From: an uncultured Pseudomonadota bacterium
GTDB lineage: Bacteria; Myxococcota_A; UBA796; SXON01
NCBI GenBank assembly: GCA_903885375.1
Contig: CAISIK010000129.1
Coordinates: 1 to 64,000 of the forward strand
Direction of reading: 5' to 3'
DNA length: 64,000 nt
The notes beneath the pieces were generated by a model. The model did not search any database and was not told the origin of the DNA. It worked only from the letters and a program-made list of their open reading frames with translations. The stretch's first letter is position 1. Every line of letters starts with the position of its first letter. Made by a program: the position numbers and the translations under genes. Below are positions 8,455 to 20,171 of the stretch, one piece after another.

Positions 8455-9818
8455 TGCAAGCCGGACTCCTCGACACCTGGAAGCGTCCGATGCGATCGCG
8501 GGGCGCGATCGCCTGGGTCGCCTCCCTCGCGCTCATCACGTTCTACCTGCTGCTGTACCTGCCCGGGAGCACGTTCTTCCCCAACTTCCCGGACGTGCTC
8601 ACGCCGATTGCCACGGCCATGCACCTCCCCTCCAAGTGGTTCCTGTACGGCCTCCTGTACTCGACCGCGATGGTGATCGGCGGCTTCTTCATGCTTCGCA
8701 AGCATGGAAACAGCCGGTACCACCGGATCCGGACGATCACGGTCGTGGCCGTGCAGGTGGTGCTCGCGTTCAGCCTGCCGCTGGCGCTGAACATCGCCGG
8801 GAAGCCCGAGCTCTACCTCACCTACGTGTGGCCGCTCAGCTACGACAAGCTCTTCCCGTCCACGCTCGCGGGCCTGCCTCCCGCGGCGGCCCTCTGGTTC
8901 GTCTTCGCCTCGCTGGTGCTCTTCCCGGTGCTCGCTTTCCGGTACGGCAAGCGGTTCTACTGTTCGTGGGTATGCGGTTGCGGCGGGCTGGCGGAGACCT
9001 TTGGCGAACCCTGGCGCCACCTCTCCAACCGCAGCACCGGCGCGTGGCGCTTCGAACAGTGGAGCATCCACGGCGTGCTGGTACTGGTTCTCTTGACGAC
9101 CGGTCTGGTGGTGGCCGACAGCGTGAGCCGGGCGGGCGTGGTGGGCGATGCTGGCGGGCCGAACGGGGCCGCATGGGCCTTGAGCACCGCCCTCGCGAAG
9201 GAGGCGGCTGACCTCGGCGACACCTCCCTGCCCCCCTCAAGCGCCGAGCTCAAGGCGCAGGCCGCCTCGGTGCGCGCTCGGGTGGAGGCGCTCGACCCGC
9301 CCGACTGGCTCCGCGAAAAGCTCGCCCCCGTCGAGGAGGCCGCCTCGCGCGGCGCCGCAGCGGAACAGGCCCAGCTGGTGCACGACCTCGCCTACAACGT
9401 GGTGCCCAGCGGTCCGCTGGGCAGGGCGGCGAGCAGCTTGAAGGGCGCCTACGCCTTCTTCATCGGCGCGGTGTTCTCCGGCGTGGCCGGGGTGGGGCTC
9501 TACCCGCTCATGGGCACGCGGGTGTGGTGCCGGTTCGGTTGCCCGATGGCCGCCATCCTCGGGCTGGTCCAGAAGCTGGGACGCTTCCGGATCGCCGTGA
9601 AGAAGGACATGTGCATCAGCTGCGGCAACTGCTCCGCCTACTGCGAGATGGGCATCGACGTGCGCGCCTACGCCCAGGCGAACCTCGACGTGCGCCGCGC
9701 GAGCTGCGTGGGCTGCGGTATGTGCGCCCACGTGTGTCCCCGCGGCGTGCTGCGCCTCACCAACGAAGCCGACGCCGGCCCCGGGGTGAACGCCGGCCAG
9801 TGGGTGCTCGACCTCTGA
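8454..9818 (+). CDS. Membrane-bound polyferredoxin (NapH/NosR/CcoG-like)
   Basis: The 454-residue integral membrane protein has about six hydrophobic helices: near residues 17-37, 64-84, 96-115, 135-157, 198-217 and 335-358. It carries the hallmarks of the NapH/NosR/CcoG group. The Cys pairs on membrane loops are CSWVCGCGG and CRFGCP. Two C-terminal 4Fe-4S motifs follow: CISCGNCSAYCEMG and CVGCGMCAHVCPRG. A roughly 110-residue Ala/Glu-rich segment between helices 5 and 6 is probably an extracytoplasmic or cytoplasmic insert absent from short NapH proteins. Family members pass electrons across the membrane to periplasmic reductases or assemble copper/heme centres. The gene overlaps the flavoprotein stop by one base, suggesting NAD(P)H to FAD to 4Fe-4S flow. 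The terminal acceptor is not encoded nearby. Confidence 0.85.
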   Translation: MQAGLLDTWKRPMRSRGAIAWVASLALITFYLLLYLPGSTFFPNFPDVLTPIATAMHLPSKWFLYGLLYSTAMVIGGFFMLRKHGNSRYHRIRTITVVAVQVVLAFSLPLALNIAGKPELYLTYVWPLSYDKLFPSTLAGLPPAAALWFVFASLVLFPVLAFRYGKRFYCSWVCGCGGLAETFGEPWRHLSNRSTGAWRFEQWSIHGVLVLVLLTTGLVVADSVSRAGVVGDAGGPNGAAWALSTALAKEAADLGDTSLPPSSAELKAQAASVRARVEALDPPDWLREKLAPVEEAASRGAAAEQAQLVHDLAYNVVPSGPLGRAASSLKGAYAFFIGAVFSGVAGVGLYPLMGTRVWCRFGCPMAAILGLVQKLGRFRIAVKKDMCISCGNCSAYCEMGIDVRAYAQANLDVRRASCVGCGMCAHVCPRGVLRLTNEADAGPGVNAGQWVLDL

Positions 9819-9821
9819 GGC

Positions 9822-10538
9822 CTAGAACGACTCTTCGGCGGGGGTGGTGGCCTTCACCACCTTGTCCCACTGGGCGAGCACGCGCGCGCTCAGCGCCATG
9901 CCCAGCGGCAAGGTGAGGAGCACGCCGACGTAGCAGAGGATGACACCGACCGAACCGATCATCCGAGCGATGAAGAGACCGAGCCACGTCATCACGAAGG
10001 CGCCGGGGTTCCGCTTGATCGCACCGAAGCTCGCACCGGGGGCGAACATCGGGAAGCTCTCGTCGTTGTAGAGGCGCCGGGTGAGGTCGACCGAGAGGAC
10101 GCCGATGACGAGCGCCCCGAAGAGGAGTACGGCGTAGCCACCCAGCATGCCGACCAGCACCACGATGCCACCGAGCGCGCCGGGCTCGCCACTGTCCCCG
10201 CTCGTGGCGGCACCGAGGCCCGCCCCGCCAAACGCCGCGCCGAAGGAACAGCCCGCCCAGCAGCCCATCAGAAGGAGGACGGCGGGGAAGATGTTCAGGA
10301 AGGTGAGGAGCCAGGTCTTGAAGCCCGTGCCGATGTCCTCGCCGAGGGAGGGTTCGGGAAGGTCGGAATTGCCTGCCTGGACGTGCTGGTAGCAGCGCTT
10401 GCCGTACCCGAGCGTCTGGAAGATGCCGACGAGCGGGATGAGCGTGCACGCCCCCACGGTCCCGATCTTGCGCATCCACGCGGGGTCGGCGGAGAACAGA
10501 TCGAACATCGAGCCGAGGGAAACGGTGGGCGTGTCCAT
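9822..10538 (-). CDS. DUF4013-like multi-pass membrane protein
   Basis: The 238-residue product has four to five long hydrophobic stretches: about residues 28-45, 75-100, 120-150, 180-200 and 203-222. Its pattern is MFDLFSADPAWMRKIG, then IPLVGIFQTLGYGKRCYQHV near the start. That resembles DUF4013-type proteins, where a soluble amphipathic N-terminus precedes several helices and a G-Y/W-x-x-R motif. Gly-rich helices 2-3 (GCWAGCSFGAAFGGAGLG) suggest tight packing. Function is unknown. It converges on the polyferredoxin gene with only three bases between the two stops. The start codon is preceded by GGA but no strong ribosome-binding site. Confidence 0.65.
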   Translation of the reverse strand: MDTPTVSLGSMFDLFSADPAWMRKIGTVGACTLIPLVGIFQTLGYGKRCYQHVQAGNSDLPEPSLGEDIGTGFKTWLLTFLNIFPAVLLLMGCWAGCSFGAAFGGAGLGAATSGDSGEPGALGGIVVLVGMLGGYAVLLFGALVIGVLSVDLTRRLYNDESFPMFAPGASFGAIKRNPGAFVMTWLGLFIARMIGSVGVILCYVGVLLTLPLGMALSARVLAQWDKVVKATTPAEESF

Positions 10539-10639
10539 GCAATTCCGGGGAGGAGGCGCGAGGCTATCGGGATGGTGGGGCCTCGTCCCGAAAAATCACC
10601 GGGAACGGCGGCGCGAATCGCTGGCGCCGGCTGCCGCGA

Positions 10640-11017
10640 TCAACCCCTTCCGGGGCCGGGGATCGGCGTGGGCACGCCCTCCCACACGCAGATCCGGTTG
10701 CCCTCGGGGTCGAGCAGCTGGGCCACCCTCACCCCTCCGGGACCCGACCCCACGCGCGCGATGCGCGCCCCCCCGAGCTCGATGGCGCGGCGCACGACGG
10801 CTTCGATCGCCACCACCTCGACGTAGAGCTCGGGCCCCGCGCTCGAAGGCTCGCCGCCCAGCCAGAAGCTGCCCTCCAGACCACCGGGCGCCATGAACGA
10901 GAGTACGCCGGGCGCCGCGCCGGTGACCTGCCATCCGAAACAACGCTCATAGAAACGCGCGGCCCGCTCGAGGTCGAGCACGGCGAGGCGCAGGTGGGCA
11001 AGGCAACCGGGGGGCAT
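10640..11017 (-). CDS. VOC/glyoxalase-fold protein
   Basis: The 125-residue single-domain protein has the vicinal-oxygen-chelate fold. The N-terminal strand-helix is HLRLAVLDLERAARFYERCFGW and the C-terminal strand is AQLLDPEGNRICVWE. These are the two signatures of the glyoxalase/bleomycin-resistance superfamily. His8 and the Glu of VWE are candidate metal ligands. Two babab modules fit in this length, so it probably works as a homodimer. Substrate cannot be told from sequence. A short AT-rich stretch with an ATACCGGTAT palindrome lies just upstream of its ATG and may contain its promoter or operator. Confidence 0.8.
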   Translation of the reverse strand: MPPGCLAHLRLAVLDLERAARFYERCFGWQVTGAAPGVLSFMAPGGLEGSFWLGGEPSSAGPELYVEVVAIEAVVRRAIELGGARIARVGSGPGGVRVAQLLDPEGNRICVWEGVPTPIPGPGRG

Positions 11018-11033
11018 ACGTACCTGAACGCAT

Positions 11034-11043
11034 ATACCGGTAT
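11034..11043. repeat. ATACCGGTAT palindrome upstream of the VOC gene
   Basis: This perfect 10-bp palindrome sits in an unusually AT-rich patch, 17 bases upstream of the VOC start codon and beyond the secA stop. It could be an operator or part of a -10 region for the VOC gene. Only one copy is seen, so this is tentative. Confidence 0.25.
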
Positions 11044-11057
11044 GCTGCCAAATGATG

Positions 11058-11080
11058 GCCGCCCGTGCGCCCCGGGCGGC
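11058..11080 (-). terminator. Probable secA terminator hairpin
   Basis: A perfect 8-bp GC inverted repeat (GCCGCCCG / CGGGCGGC) with a 7-base loop begins 5 bases past the secA stop codon on the minus strand. It is followed by a weakly T-containing stretch (ATCATTTG). Position and stability suit a transcription terminator, though the T-run is poor. Confidence 0.5.
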
Positions 11081-11085
11081 GACAC

Positions 11086-14199
<3,114 letters not shown>

Positions 14200-14298
14200 G
14201 GGACCCCGAAAAGGAAGCGGCGGCGGTTAACGCCCCGGAGGGCTCACCGCAGCAGAAGACACGGCCGCTGCATGCTAAGCACCGACCCGCAAACGGCC

Positions 14299-14325
14299 CG
14301 GAATTCTGTCAAGGACCGAATTCCG
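14299..14325. repeat. CGGAATTC inverted repeat between secA and the TPR membrane gene
   Basis: An 8-bp inverted repeat (CGGAATTC, 11-base spacer, GAATTCCG) lies 6 bases past the stop of the upstream TPR gene and about 100 bases before the secA ATG. It may be a terminator-like structure for the TPR gene or an operator upstream of secA. No T-run is present. The rest of this 130-bp gap (14200-14331) shows no gene. Confidence 0.3.
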
Positions 14326-14331
14326 CACGGA

Positions 14332-17118
14332 CTACGGGGTGTTCCCCGCCGCCCGCACGGCCTCGGCCTGTGCGCCCAGCAACGGCTTGAGCAACTCCAG
14401 CTTCTCGCGCGACACGCTGCGACGGGGGTCGGCAGCGAGCACCTCCCGGAACGCCTCGGCCGCGCCGCGGTAGTCGCCGCGCCTCGCGAGGCAGAGGCCC
14501 AGACCCTCACGCGCATCGAGCAGCTTGCCGTTCCGATCGAGCGCCTTGCGGTACGAGGCCTCGGCCTCCGCCCACGCGCCGAGCTCGTACTGGGCTGCGC
14601 CCGACCAGAACGCCGAATCCGCGCCGGCCTCCTCCAGCTCGGCACGTCGCGCCTCCGCGAGGGCCAGCTCGGCGCGTGAGGTCTGCAGGTAGAGCCGGGC
14701 CAGCGCGAGGTGCGTCCGGCTTCGCCCCGCGTCTGTGGTCTGGCTGCCGAGGAACTCGGCGCGACGGAGCACGCGCTCGGCCTCGTCGAGCTTGCCGACC
14801 TGTCGCAGGAGGCTGCCGAGGTTGAGCTGGGTGGCCCAGTCATCCGGAGCGAGGCGGGCCGACTCACGCAGGGCCGTCTCCGCTTCGGGGAGCCGCCCGA
14901 GCGCCTTCTGCGCCGCGCCGACGCCCTGGAACGCCCGCGAGGACTGTGGATCACGCTCTGCACACTCCGAGTACCAGCGGAGCGCTTCATCCGCGCGACG
15001 CCGGGAGTAGGCGAGGTCTCCCCGGAGGCACCGGGCCGCCGCCGACCCGGGGTTCATCACGAGGGCCGCCTCGATGACCGAGTCGGCTTCCGCCCAGAGG
15101 TCGGAACGTTCGCCCTCCAGCGCCGCGCGCGCCGCGACGGACCGCGCGCGCTCCAACAGGGGTTCCACCATCGGGTCGATCGCCACGCCGGCGCCGGCCT
15201 CGGCGGCGAGCCCACGCGCCCGCTCGAGCGCGAGACGGATGTCTCCCCCCGCGCTCGCGCGGAGCACCTGAAGGGCGGCCCGGCGGGTGGACTGCCGTGC
15301 CGTGAGCTCCGCGGGGAGGGCGCCAACGAAGGCGTGCGCGCTCTCGGCGTCGGCCCCGAACAGCGAGGTGATCGGGAGCGCCTCGCCGGCCTCGGGAAGC
15401 CCGAGCGACGGGGCCTCCCCCTCCGCGAGCGCGGCCATGGCGTGGTGGTCGGCGATGGCGAGGCTCGCCAACTCCAGGGCGCTGCCCAGGCCCGCGAGGC
15501 GCAACCACGGGGCCGAGCGTACACACAGGGAGAGAGCATCCCAGGTGACGGGCTCTGCCGTGCCGACCACGACGAGCTCCTCCGCTCCTTCCGGCGGCAC
15601 ATAGACCGCCGCGACCGGCCAGACCGCGGCGAAGGCGCGAAGGGTGTCGCGTAGCGCGGCCACATCCACCCCCAGCCCCGGGAGAAGGAGCACGTGGGCG
15701 CCGCCATCCTCCACGTGCGCTGCGTGGCGCGCCAAGCGGGAGGAATCCGGCCAGATCGTCCGGGCATCACGCCACCCCACCCGGATCACCTCGACGACCG
15801 CGCTCGCCCGCCCCGACGCGCCGAGCAAGGCGCCGGGCGGTACCTGCAACAGCCGCACATCGGCCGAGAGCCACGTCGCGCGCGCCGCCTCGTCGGAGTC
15901 CGCCACCGCCCGAGCGATCGATCGGTCCGGGGAGGCCATGTCGATCCCCTCGAAACCAAAGCCCCGGACCACCTCGGCCACGCGCCCGAAATCATCTCCC
16001 ACCACCCGAACGCGGCCACGCGCGCGGGCCGAACAGCCGGCCAGCGTACCCGCGAGTCGCTCGGAAGCCGCAGCGCGCGACGAGCTGCCGACCACCGAGC
16101 CGTCGAGCTCGACGAGCTTCAGCCCGCCCTTCTCCCACCATTGCGAGGCGCCCGTCCAGCTCCAGGAGGTGTGGGGCTCCGCTCCGTCACGGATGCGGTC
16201 GAGCCGCGCCGCAAGCGCCCCGCTGGTCGTGGAGACGGCCGACGCGCCGCGGGCCTGCCAGGCGATGGGGAGAGAGCGCGCCAGCGGAAGGGCCAGCGCG
16301 CTCGCGGCCAACGGTACGAGGAGCGCCGTGTGGCCCGGCGCCCAGCCGCGCACCAGGATGCCGCCGGCGAGAGCGAGGCCCCACATCGGGAGGGTGCGGC
16401 CGTCAGAGACGACCCCGGCGAGGGAAACGCCCGCCCAGCAAAGTGCCACCGCCGCTACGGCCAGGGCCCACGAGCGGCGGATCGGGAGCGCCAGCCCGGT
16501 GGCGATCGCGGCGACAACCGGGACGAAAAAGGCCGGTACAGGCCCCAATGACGCACGTTCCACCAGCAGCACGGCGAGACCAGCGCCCCACCACGCCGCC
16601 GCCAGCAGAAACCCACCCCACACAAAAGTAGACCGGCGCGCGCCATAATTCCTCAGTTCGGCCCCCGGACTGCCCGCAAGGAGGGTCCCGATCGCGCCAA
16701 CGGCCACGCCGACAGCCAGCGGTGCGGCCATCAAACACAGCGCGCTGGCCAGTACGAGCACCACCGACGGGAGTGGCGCGCGAACTAACTCAACTTTGAA
16801 GTAGGCAACCGCCGCCCCCGCCGCAGCGCCCAGCACGACAGGAAACGCAAAAACCCAACGTTCGAGAGCTGGACCGGGCGGAAGCGCACACCCCGCCACG
16901 GCAATGAACGCCAGGCTGAGCGCAGCAATCGACAAGCCTGCCCGGCGCGGAAGGCCGGGCGTGACAGTGAACGCACCGAACATAGCTGAAATGCCGACTA
17001 TCGCCGGAAACGGGGCCGCTCCCCACACCCGAACGACCGCAGCCAGCATCAGCGAAATGGTCGCGCCGACCACCGCCGCAGCCGCCGCCGACTGCACCCC
17101 GATACCCACCTGCCGCAT
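14332..17118 (-). CDS. Large membrane protein with spermidine-synthase-like core and C-terminal TPRs
   Basis: The 928-residue product has three parts. Residues ~8-300 hold about ten hydrophobic helices. Residues ~310-580 form a soluble region with VRVVGDDFGRVAEVVRGFGF and a later LLLPGLGVDVAALRDTLRAFAAVWP. These look like a degenerate SAM-dependent methyltransferase/spermidine-synthase fold of the kind fused to MFS-like helices in myxobacteria. Residues ~600-915 are tetratricopeptide repeats (AEAALVMNPGSAAARCLRGDLAYS, ALRWYSECAERDPQSSRAF, and so on). The classical glycine-rich SAM loop is not clear, so catalysis is uncertain. It may act as a membrane scaffold. The gene is divergent from pilM. 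A link to pilus assembly is possible but positional only. Confidence 0.6.
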   Translation of the reverse strand: MRQVGIGVQSAAAAAVVGATISLMLAAVVRVWGAAPFPAIVGISAMFGAFTVTPGLPRRAGLSIAALSLAFIAVAGCALPPGPALERWVFAFPVVLGAAAGAAVAYFKVELVRAPLPSVVLVLASALCLMAAPLAVGVAVGAIGTLLAGSPGAELRNYGARRSTFVWGGFLLAAAWWGAGLAVLLVERASLGPVPAFFVPVVAAIATGLALPIRRSWALAVAAVALCWAGVSLAGVVSDGRTLPMWGLALAGGILVRGWAPGHTALLVPLAASALALPLARSLPIAWQARGASAVSTTSGALAARLDRIRDGAEPHTSWSWTGASQWWEKGGLKLVELDGSVVGSSSRAAASERLAGTLAGCSARARGRVRVVGDDFGRVAEVVRGFGFEGIDMASPDRSIARAVADSDEAARATWLSADVRLLQVPPGALLGASGRASAVVEVIRVGWRDARTIWPDSSRLARHAAHVEDGGAHVLLLPGLGVDVAALRDTLRAFAAVWPVAAVYVPPEGAEELVVVGTAEPVTWDALSLCVRSAPWLRLAGLGSALELASLAIADHHAMAALAEGEAPSLGLPEAGEALPITSLFGADAESAHAFVGALPAELTARQSTRRAALQVLRASAGGDIRLALERARGLAAEAGAGVAIDPMVEPLLERARSVAARAALEGERSDLWAEADSVIEAALVMNPGSAAARCLRGDLAYSRRRADEALRWYSECAERDPQSSRAFQGVGAAQKALGRLPEAETALRESARLAPDDWATQLNLGSLLRQVGKLDEAERVLRRAEFLGSQTTDAGRSRTHLALARLYLQTSRAELALAEARRAELEEAGADSAFWSGAAQYELGAWAEAEASYRKALDRNGKLLDAREGLGLCLARRGDYRGAAEAFREVLAADPRRSVSREKLELLKPLLGAQAEAVRAAGNTP

Positions 17119-17148
17119 GCATTCCTCTTAGCCCGGCTCACGCCACCG

Positions 17149-17178
17149 TTGACCGCCCCTGCGCCATTCTGGTAGAAC
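17149..17178 (+). promoter_or_regulatory. Candidate sigma-70-type promoter for the pilM operon
   Basis: TTGACC (17149-17154) and TAGAAC (17173-17178) are separated by 18 bases in the 83-bp gap between the divergent TPR gene and pilM. The -10 element ends 23 bases before the TTG start of pilM. Matches are good but not perfect, and no experimental start is known. Confidence 0.45.
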
Positions 17179-17201
17179 ACGGACGCCTCGCAGGAATCGA
17201 C

Positions 17202-18272
17202 TTGGCTCTGCTCGCTCGCCCCCGAAGCGCTGTGGCGCTCGACATCGGCTCCAGCCACGTCAAAATGCTGGAGCTTGAAACAGACAAGTCGGGCAAACAC
17301 CGACTGAAGCACTTCGGAACGGCCGCGTTGCCGCCGGAGGCCGTGGTGGATGGCCAGTTCATGAACACCGGTGCGGTGGTAGGGGCGCTCCGTGAGCTCC
17401 TCGCCCGCCACAAGGTGAAAACCCGCGATGCCTGCGTGGCAGTGTCGGGGAACTCGGTCATCATCAAGCGGATCTCGCTTCCCCACATGAAGCGCGACGA
17501 GCTCGAGGAGTCCATCAGCTGGGAAGCCGAGCAATACATCCCCTTCGATGTGAACGACGTGAACATCGACTTCCACATCCTCAGCGATCGCCCTGACGAT
17601 GCTGGGCAGATGGATGTGCTCCTCGTCGCTGCCCGGAAGGACCTGATCAACGAGTACAGCGCGCTGCTGATCGAAGCGGGGCTTCGTCCCGCGGTGATCG
17701 ATGTCGCCGCGTTCGCGTTGGAGAACATGTTCACCCTGAACTACGACGTGGGTCCCGACCCGGTGGCCCTGGTGAACGTCGGCGCCTCCACGGTGAACAT
17801 CAACGTCCTACGGGCCGGTACCAGCGCCTTCACGCGCGATGTCGGCATGGGTGGGCGCTTCTACACGGAAGAAATCCAGCGGTCCTTGAACGTGAGCTTC
17901 GAGGAGGCCGAGGCGCTGAAGGTGGGCGGTTCCGAGACCGACCGCGCCGCGGTGGTTCCGGAGGAGGTGGAGCGCGTGCTCAGCACGGTGTCCGAGAACA
18001 TCGCCACCGAAGTGCACCGTTCCCTCGACTTCTTCCTCTCCACGTCGGGCGGCGTTGCCCTCTCCGGCGTGTACCTCGCGGGAGGGGCCGCACCGACCCC
18101 GGGCCTCGCGGCCGCCATCGAGCGGGCCACCAACGCCCCGGTCACTCTCGTCGACCCGTTCCGTCGGATCGCCGTGGATGAGCGAGCGTTCAATCCCCGC
18201 TTCCTCAGGGATGTGGCCGGTCAGGCGGCCATCGCCGTCGGCCTCGGCCTCCGGCGCGGAGACGACAAATGA
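17202..18272 (+). CDS. pilM: Type IV pilus assembly protein PilM
   Basis: PilM is the cytoplasmic actin-like ATPase that binds the PilN N-terminal peptide and links the cytoplasmic motor to the inner-membrane alignment complex. The 356-residue product has the classic N-terminal phosphate motif (VALDIGSSHVKMLEL), a VVIIKR/LPHMKRDEL block, the second phosphate region VALVNVGASTVNI, and the adenosine-binding GVYLAGGAAPTPGL. Length is normal for the family. The start is a TTG with AGGA upstream. The next possible start would remove the residues before the phosphate motif. It is the first gene of pilMNOPQ and overlaps pilN by four bases (ATGA). Confidence 0.95.
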   Translation: MALLARPRSAVALDIGSSHVKMLELETDKSGKHRLKHFGTAALPPEAVVDGQFMNTGAVVGALRELLARHKVKTRDACVAVSGNSVIIKRISLPHMKRDELEESISWEAEQYIPFDVNDVNIDFHILSDRPDDAGQMDVLLVAARKDLINEYSALLIEAGLRPAVIDVAAFALENMFTLNYDVGPDPVALVNVGASTVNINVLRAGTSAFTRDVGMGGRFYTEEIQRSLNVSFEEAEALKVGGSETDRAAVVPEEVERVLSTVSENIATEVHRSLDFFLSTSGGVALSGVYLAGGAAPTPGLAAAIERATNAPVTLVDPFRRIAVDERAFNPRFLRDVAGQAAIAVGLGLRRGDDK

Positions 18273-19066
18273 TTCGCATCAATCTTCTGCCCGTCCGGCA
18301 GACGCGCAAGGCCGAAGCCCTCCGGCGGGAGACCATCCTCGCCGGCATGCTCGGCGCGGTCGTGCTGGGCGGCTGCCTCTTCATCTGGGGCGGCCTGAAC
18401 ATCCGGCTCTCCGCGGTCACCGCAGAGAACAAGAAGCTCGACGCCGAGATCGCCCGCCTCGCCGAGGATGTGAAGCGCGTCGAGGAGCTCGAGCTCAAGA
18501 AGGCCGATCTCGAGCGCAAGCTCTCCGTCATCGATCAGCTCCGCAGCCGCCGCAGCGGCCCGGCGCACATGCTCGACGAGTTGGCGCTCGCTGCCCCGGA
18601 AAAGCTGCAGCTGACCGACATCGCGGAGAAGAGCGACGCGATGGTGATCACCGGGTTGGCCGTCAGCAACGAGCTGATCAGCCAGTTCCTGCGCGCCCTG
18701 GAGGCGAGCGACTACTTCGAGCAGGTGTATCTGGAGAACATCGAGTCCTACGAGGCCAAGACCTCCGGTACGCCCGTGATGCTCAAGAAGTTCTCGCTCA
18801 CCGCCCGCCGGGTCGACCCCAACGAAAAGAAGCCGGACCCGGAAGCAGGAAAGCCGGGAGCCGAAGCCAAGCCCGGTACCGACGCGAAGCCCGCTGCTCC
18901 CGGAGCGGCCGCTCCCGCGGAAGGCGCGGCGCCTGCGACGCCGGCGGCCGCAACGCCGGCCCCCGCCGCCCCTGAAGGCGCGGCCGCAACGCCGGCGCCG
19001 GAGGCTGCACCCACCACCCCGGCGGCACCGGCGGCTGAAGCGCCCGCCGCAGGAGCCACCCCATGA
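18269..19066 (+). CDS. pilN: Type IV pilus assembly protein PilN
   Basis: PilN is an inner-membrane bitopic protein that pairs with PilO in the alignment complex. The 265-residue product begins with the conserved PilM-binding peptide MIRINLLPVR. It then has one membrane helix (~residues 24-42), a coiled coil (~50-90, AENKKLDAEIARLAEDVKRV), and a ferredoxin-like periplasmic domain to about residue 195. The last ~70 residues are an unusual low-complexity Ala/Pro/Glu extension with repeated AAPA and ATPA runs. Ordinary PilN proteins lack this, and it resembles the tails of envelope-spanning TonB/TolA linkers. It overlaps pilM and pilO by 4 bases each. Confidence 0.93.
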   Translation: MIRINLLPVRQTRKAEALRRETILAGMLGAVVLGGCLFIWGGLNIRLSAVTAENKKLDAEIARLAEDVKRVEELELKKADLERKLSVIDQLRSRRSGPAHMLDELALAAPEKLQLTDIAEKSDAMVITGLAVSNELISQFLRALEASDYFEQVYLENIESYEAKTSGTPVMLKKFSLTARRVDPNEKKPDPEAGKPGAEAKPGTDAKPAAPGAAAPAEGAAPATPAAATPAPAAPEGAAATPAPEAAPTTPAAPAAEAPAAGATP

Positions 19067-19695
19067 ATCAACTGATGGATCGGCTCGCACGCCTTCCTCG
19101 CTCCCAGCGGCTGGTGTTCTACGGGCTGGGCTACTTGCTGCTCGTGGTGGCCCTGTTCTTCGCGCTCATCGGGCCCGCGATGGAGGACATCAGCTCGGCC
19201 ACCTCCAAGCGCACGTCGCTCACGACGAAGCGCGACGAGGTGAAGGCGCGGGCCGAGAATCGCGGCCAGTTCGAGTCCGAGCTCGAGCAGCTCGAAGCCG
19301 ACCTCAAGCAGGCGCTCAAGGAGCTCCCGGACGACCGGGAGATTCCCGGCCTGCTCAGCGAGATCGATGCGCTCGCGCGCAAGTCGGGTCTCGAGGTGCG
19401 GAAGTTCCAGCCGCTTCCCGAAGTGGCGCGAGAATACTATGCCGACGTTCCCGTGCAGGTCATCATGGCCGGGAGCTTCCACGAGATCGCGATCTTCTTC
19501 GACCGCGTCGGCAAGATGAGCCGAATCGTGTCGGTGGCCGACATCGCGCTGAAGCAGCCCGTCGAGACCGGAGCGGAGACCACCCTCACCGTGGAGGGCA
19601 AGGTGGTCACCTACCGGTTCCTCACCGAGGCGGAGATCAAGAAGAACAGCGAAGACCCCAAGAAGAAGAAGAAGAAGAAGGGGGGTGAGGAGTGA
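19063..19695 (+). CDS. pilO: Type IV pilus assembly protein PilO
   Basis: PilO is the inner-membrane partner of PilN. It sets the spacing of the alignment complex and recruits PilP. The 210-residue product has a short cytoplasmic N-terminus (MNQLMDRLARLPRSQRL), one membrane helix (~22-42), a coiled coil (~50-100) and a C-terminal ferredoxin-like domain with the typical VQVIMAGSFHEIAIFFDRVGK segment. It ends in a Lys-rich tail (KKKKKKGG). Length and order are normal for the family. It overlaps pilN and pilP by four bases. Confidence 0.93.
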   Translation: MNQLMDRLARLPRSQRLVFYGLGYLLLVVALFFALIGPAMEDISSATSKRTSLTTKRDEVKARAENRGQFESELEQLEADLKQALKELPDDREIPGLLSEIDALARKSGLEVRKFQPLPEVAREYYADVPVQVIMAGSFHEIAIFFDRVGKMSRIVSVADIALKQPVETGAETTLTVEGKVVTYRFLTEAEIKKNSEDPKKKKKKKGGEE

Positions 19696-20171
19696 AACGC
19701 AGCCTGGCGATGCTGACCCTGGCCTTGTCAGCGTGCGGCGAGCCGCTCGACGCGCCGAAGACCGGCCCGAAGACGAAAGCCCCCGCTCCCGTCGTGAAGG
19801 CGGAGCCCGTGGAAGAGCAGGAGGCCTGGTTCTACAACCCGGCCGGCAAGCGCGATCCCTTCAGCAGCTTCCTGGCGCGGCCGCCGCGCCCGGAAGACAA
19901 CCCCGACGCGCCGCCGTTGCAGCGTTGGGACACCGACCGCTTCGTCGTGACCGGAATCATCTGGAACGTCGATGCGCCCCGCGCCCTCCTGGTAGACCCC
20001 GAGGGCACCGGGCACGTGGTGCGGCACGGAACCTATGTTGGGCGTAACTGGGGCAAGGTCACCGCCATCTCGGAAGACGGCGTGATCGTGACCGAGGAGT
20101 ACCGGATGATCGATGGGGAGCTGGTGGTGAATCCTGTGAGCATCCAATTCGGCGGAGCGGGGAAGAAGTGA
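19692..20171 (+). CDS. pilP: Type IV pilus lipoprotein PilP
   Basis: PilP is the inner-membrane lipoprotein that connects PilN/PilO to the secretin PilQ. The 159-residue product has a lipobox (MLTLALSAC, Cys15), a Lys/Pro linker, and the PilP beta domain. Recognisable pieces are the FYNPAGKRDPFSSFL block, where the RDPF motif binds secretin partners, then FVVTGIIWN and VVRHGTYVGRNWGKV. Length is slightly short but typical. It overlaps pilO by four bases and is adjacent to pilQ. Confidence 0.93.
   Translation: MKRSLAMLTLALSACGEPLDAPKTGPKTKAPAPVVKAEPVEEQEAWFYNPAGKRDPFSSFLARPPRPEDNPDAPPLQRWDTDRFVVTGIIWNVDAPRALLVDPEGTGHVVRHGTYVGRNWGKVTAISEDGVIVTEEYRMIDGELVVNPVSIQFGGAGKK

Noticed and set aside
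14200-14331. tRNA or small RNA in the gap between secA and the TPR gene
   Set aside because: No cloverleaf or T-loop-like sequence is visible. Only an inverted repeat is present.
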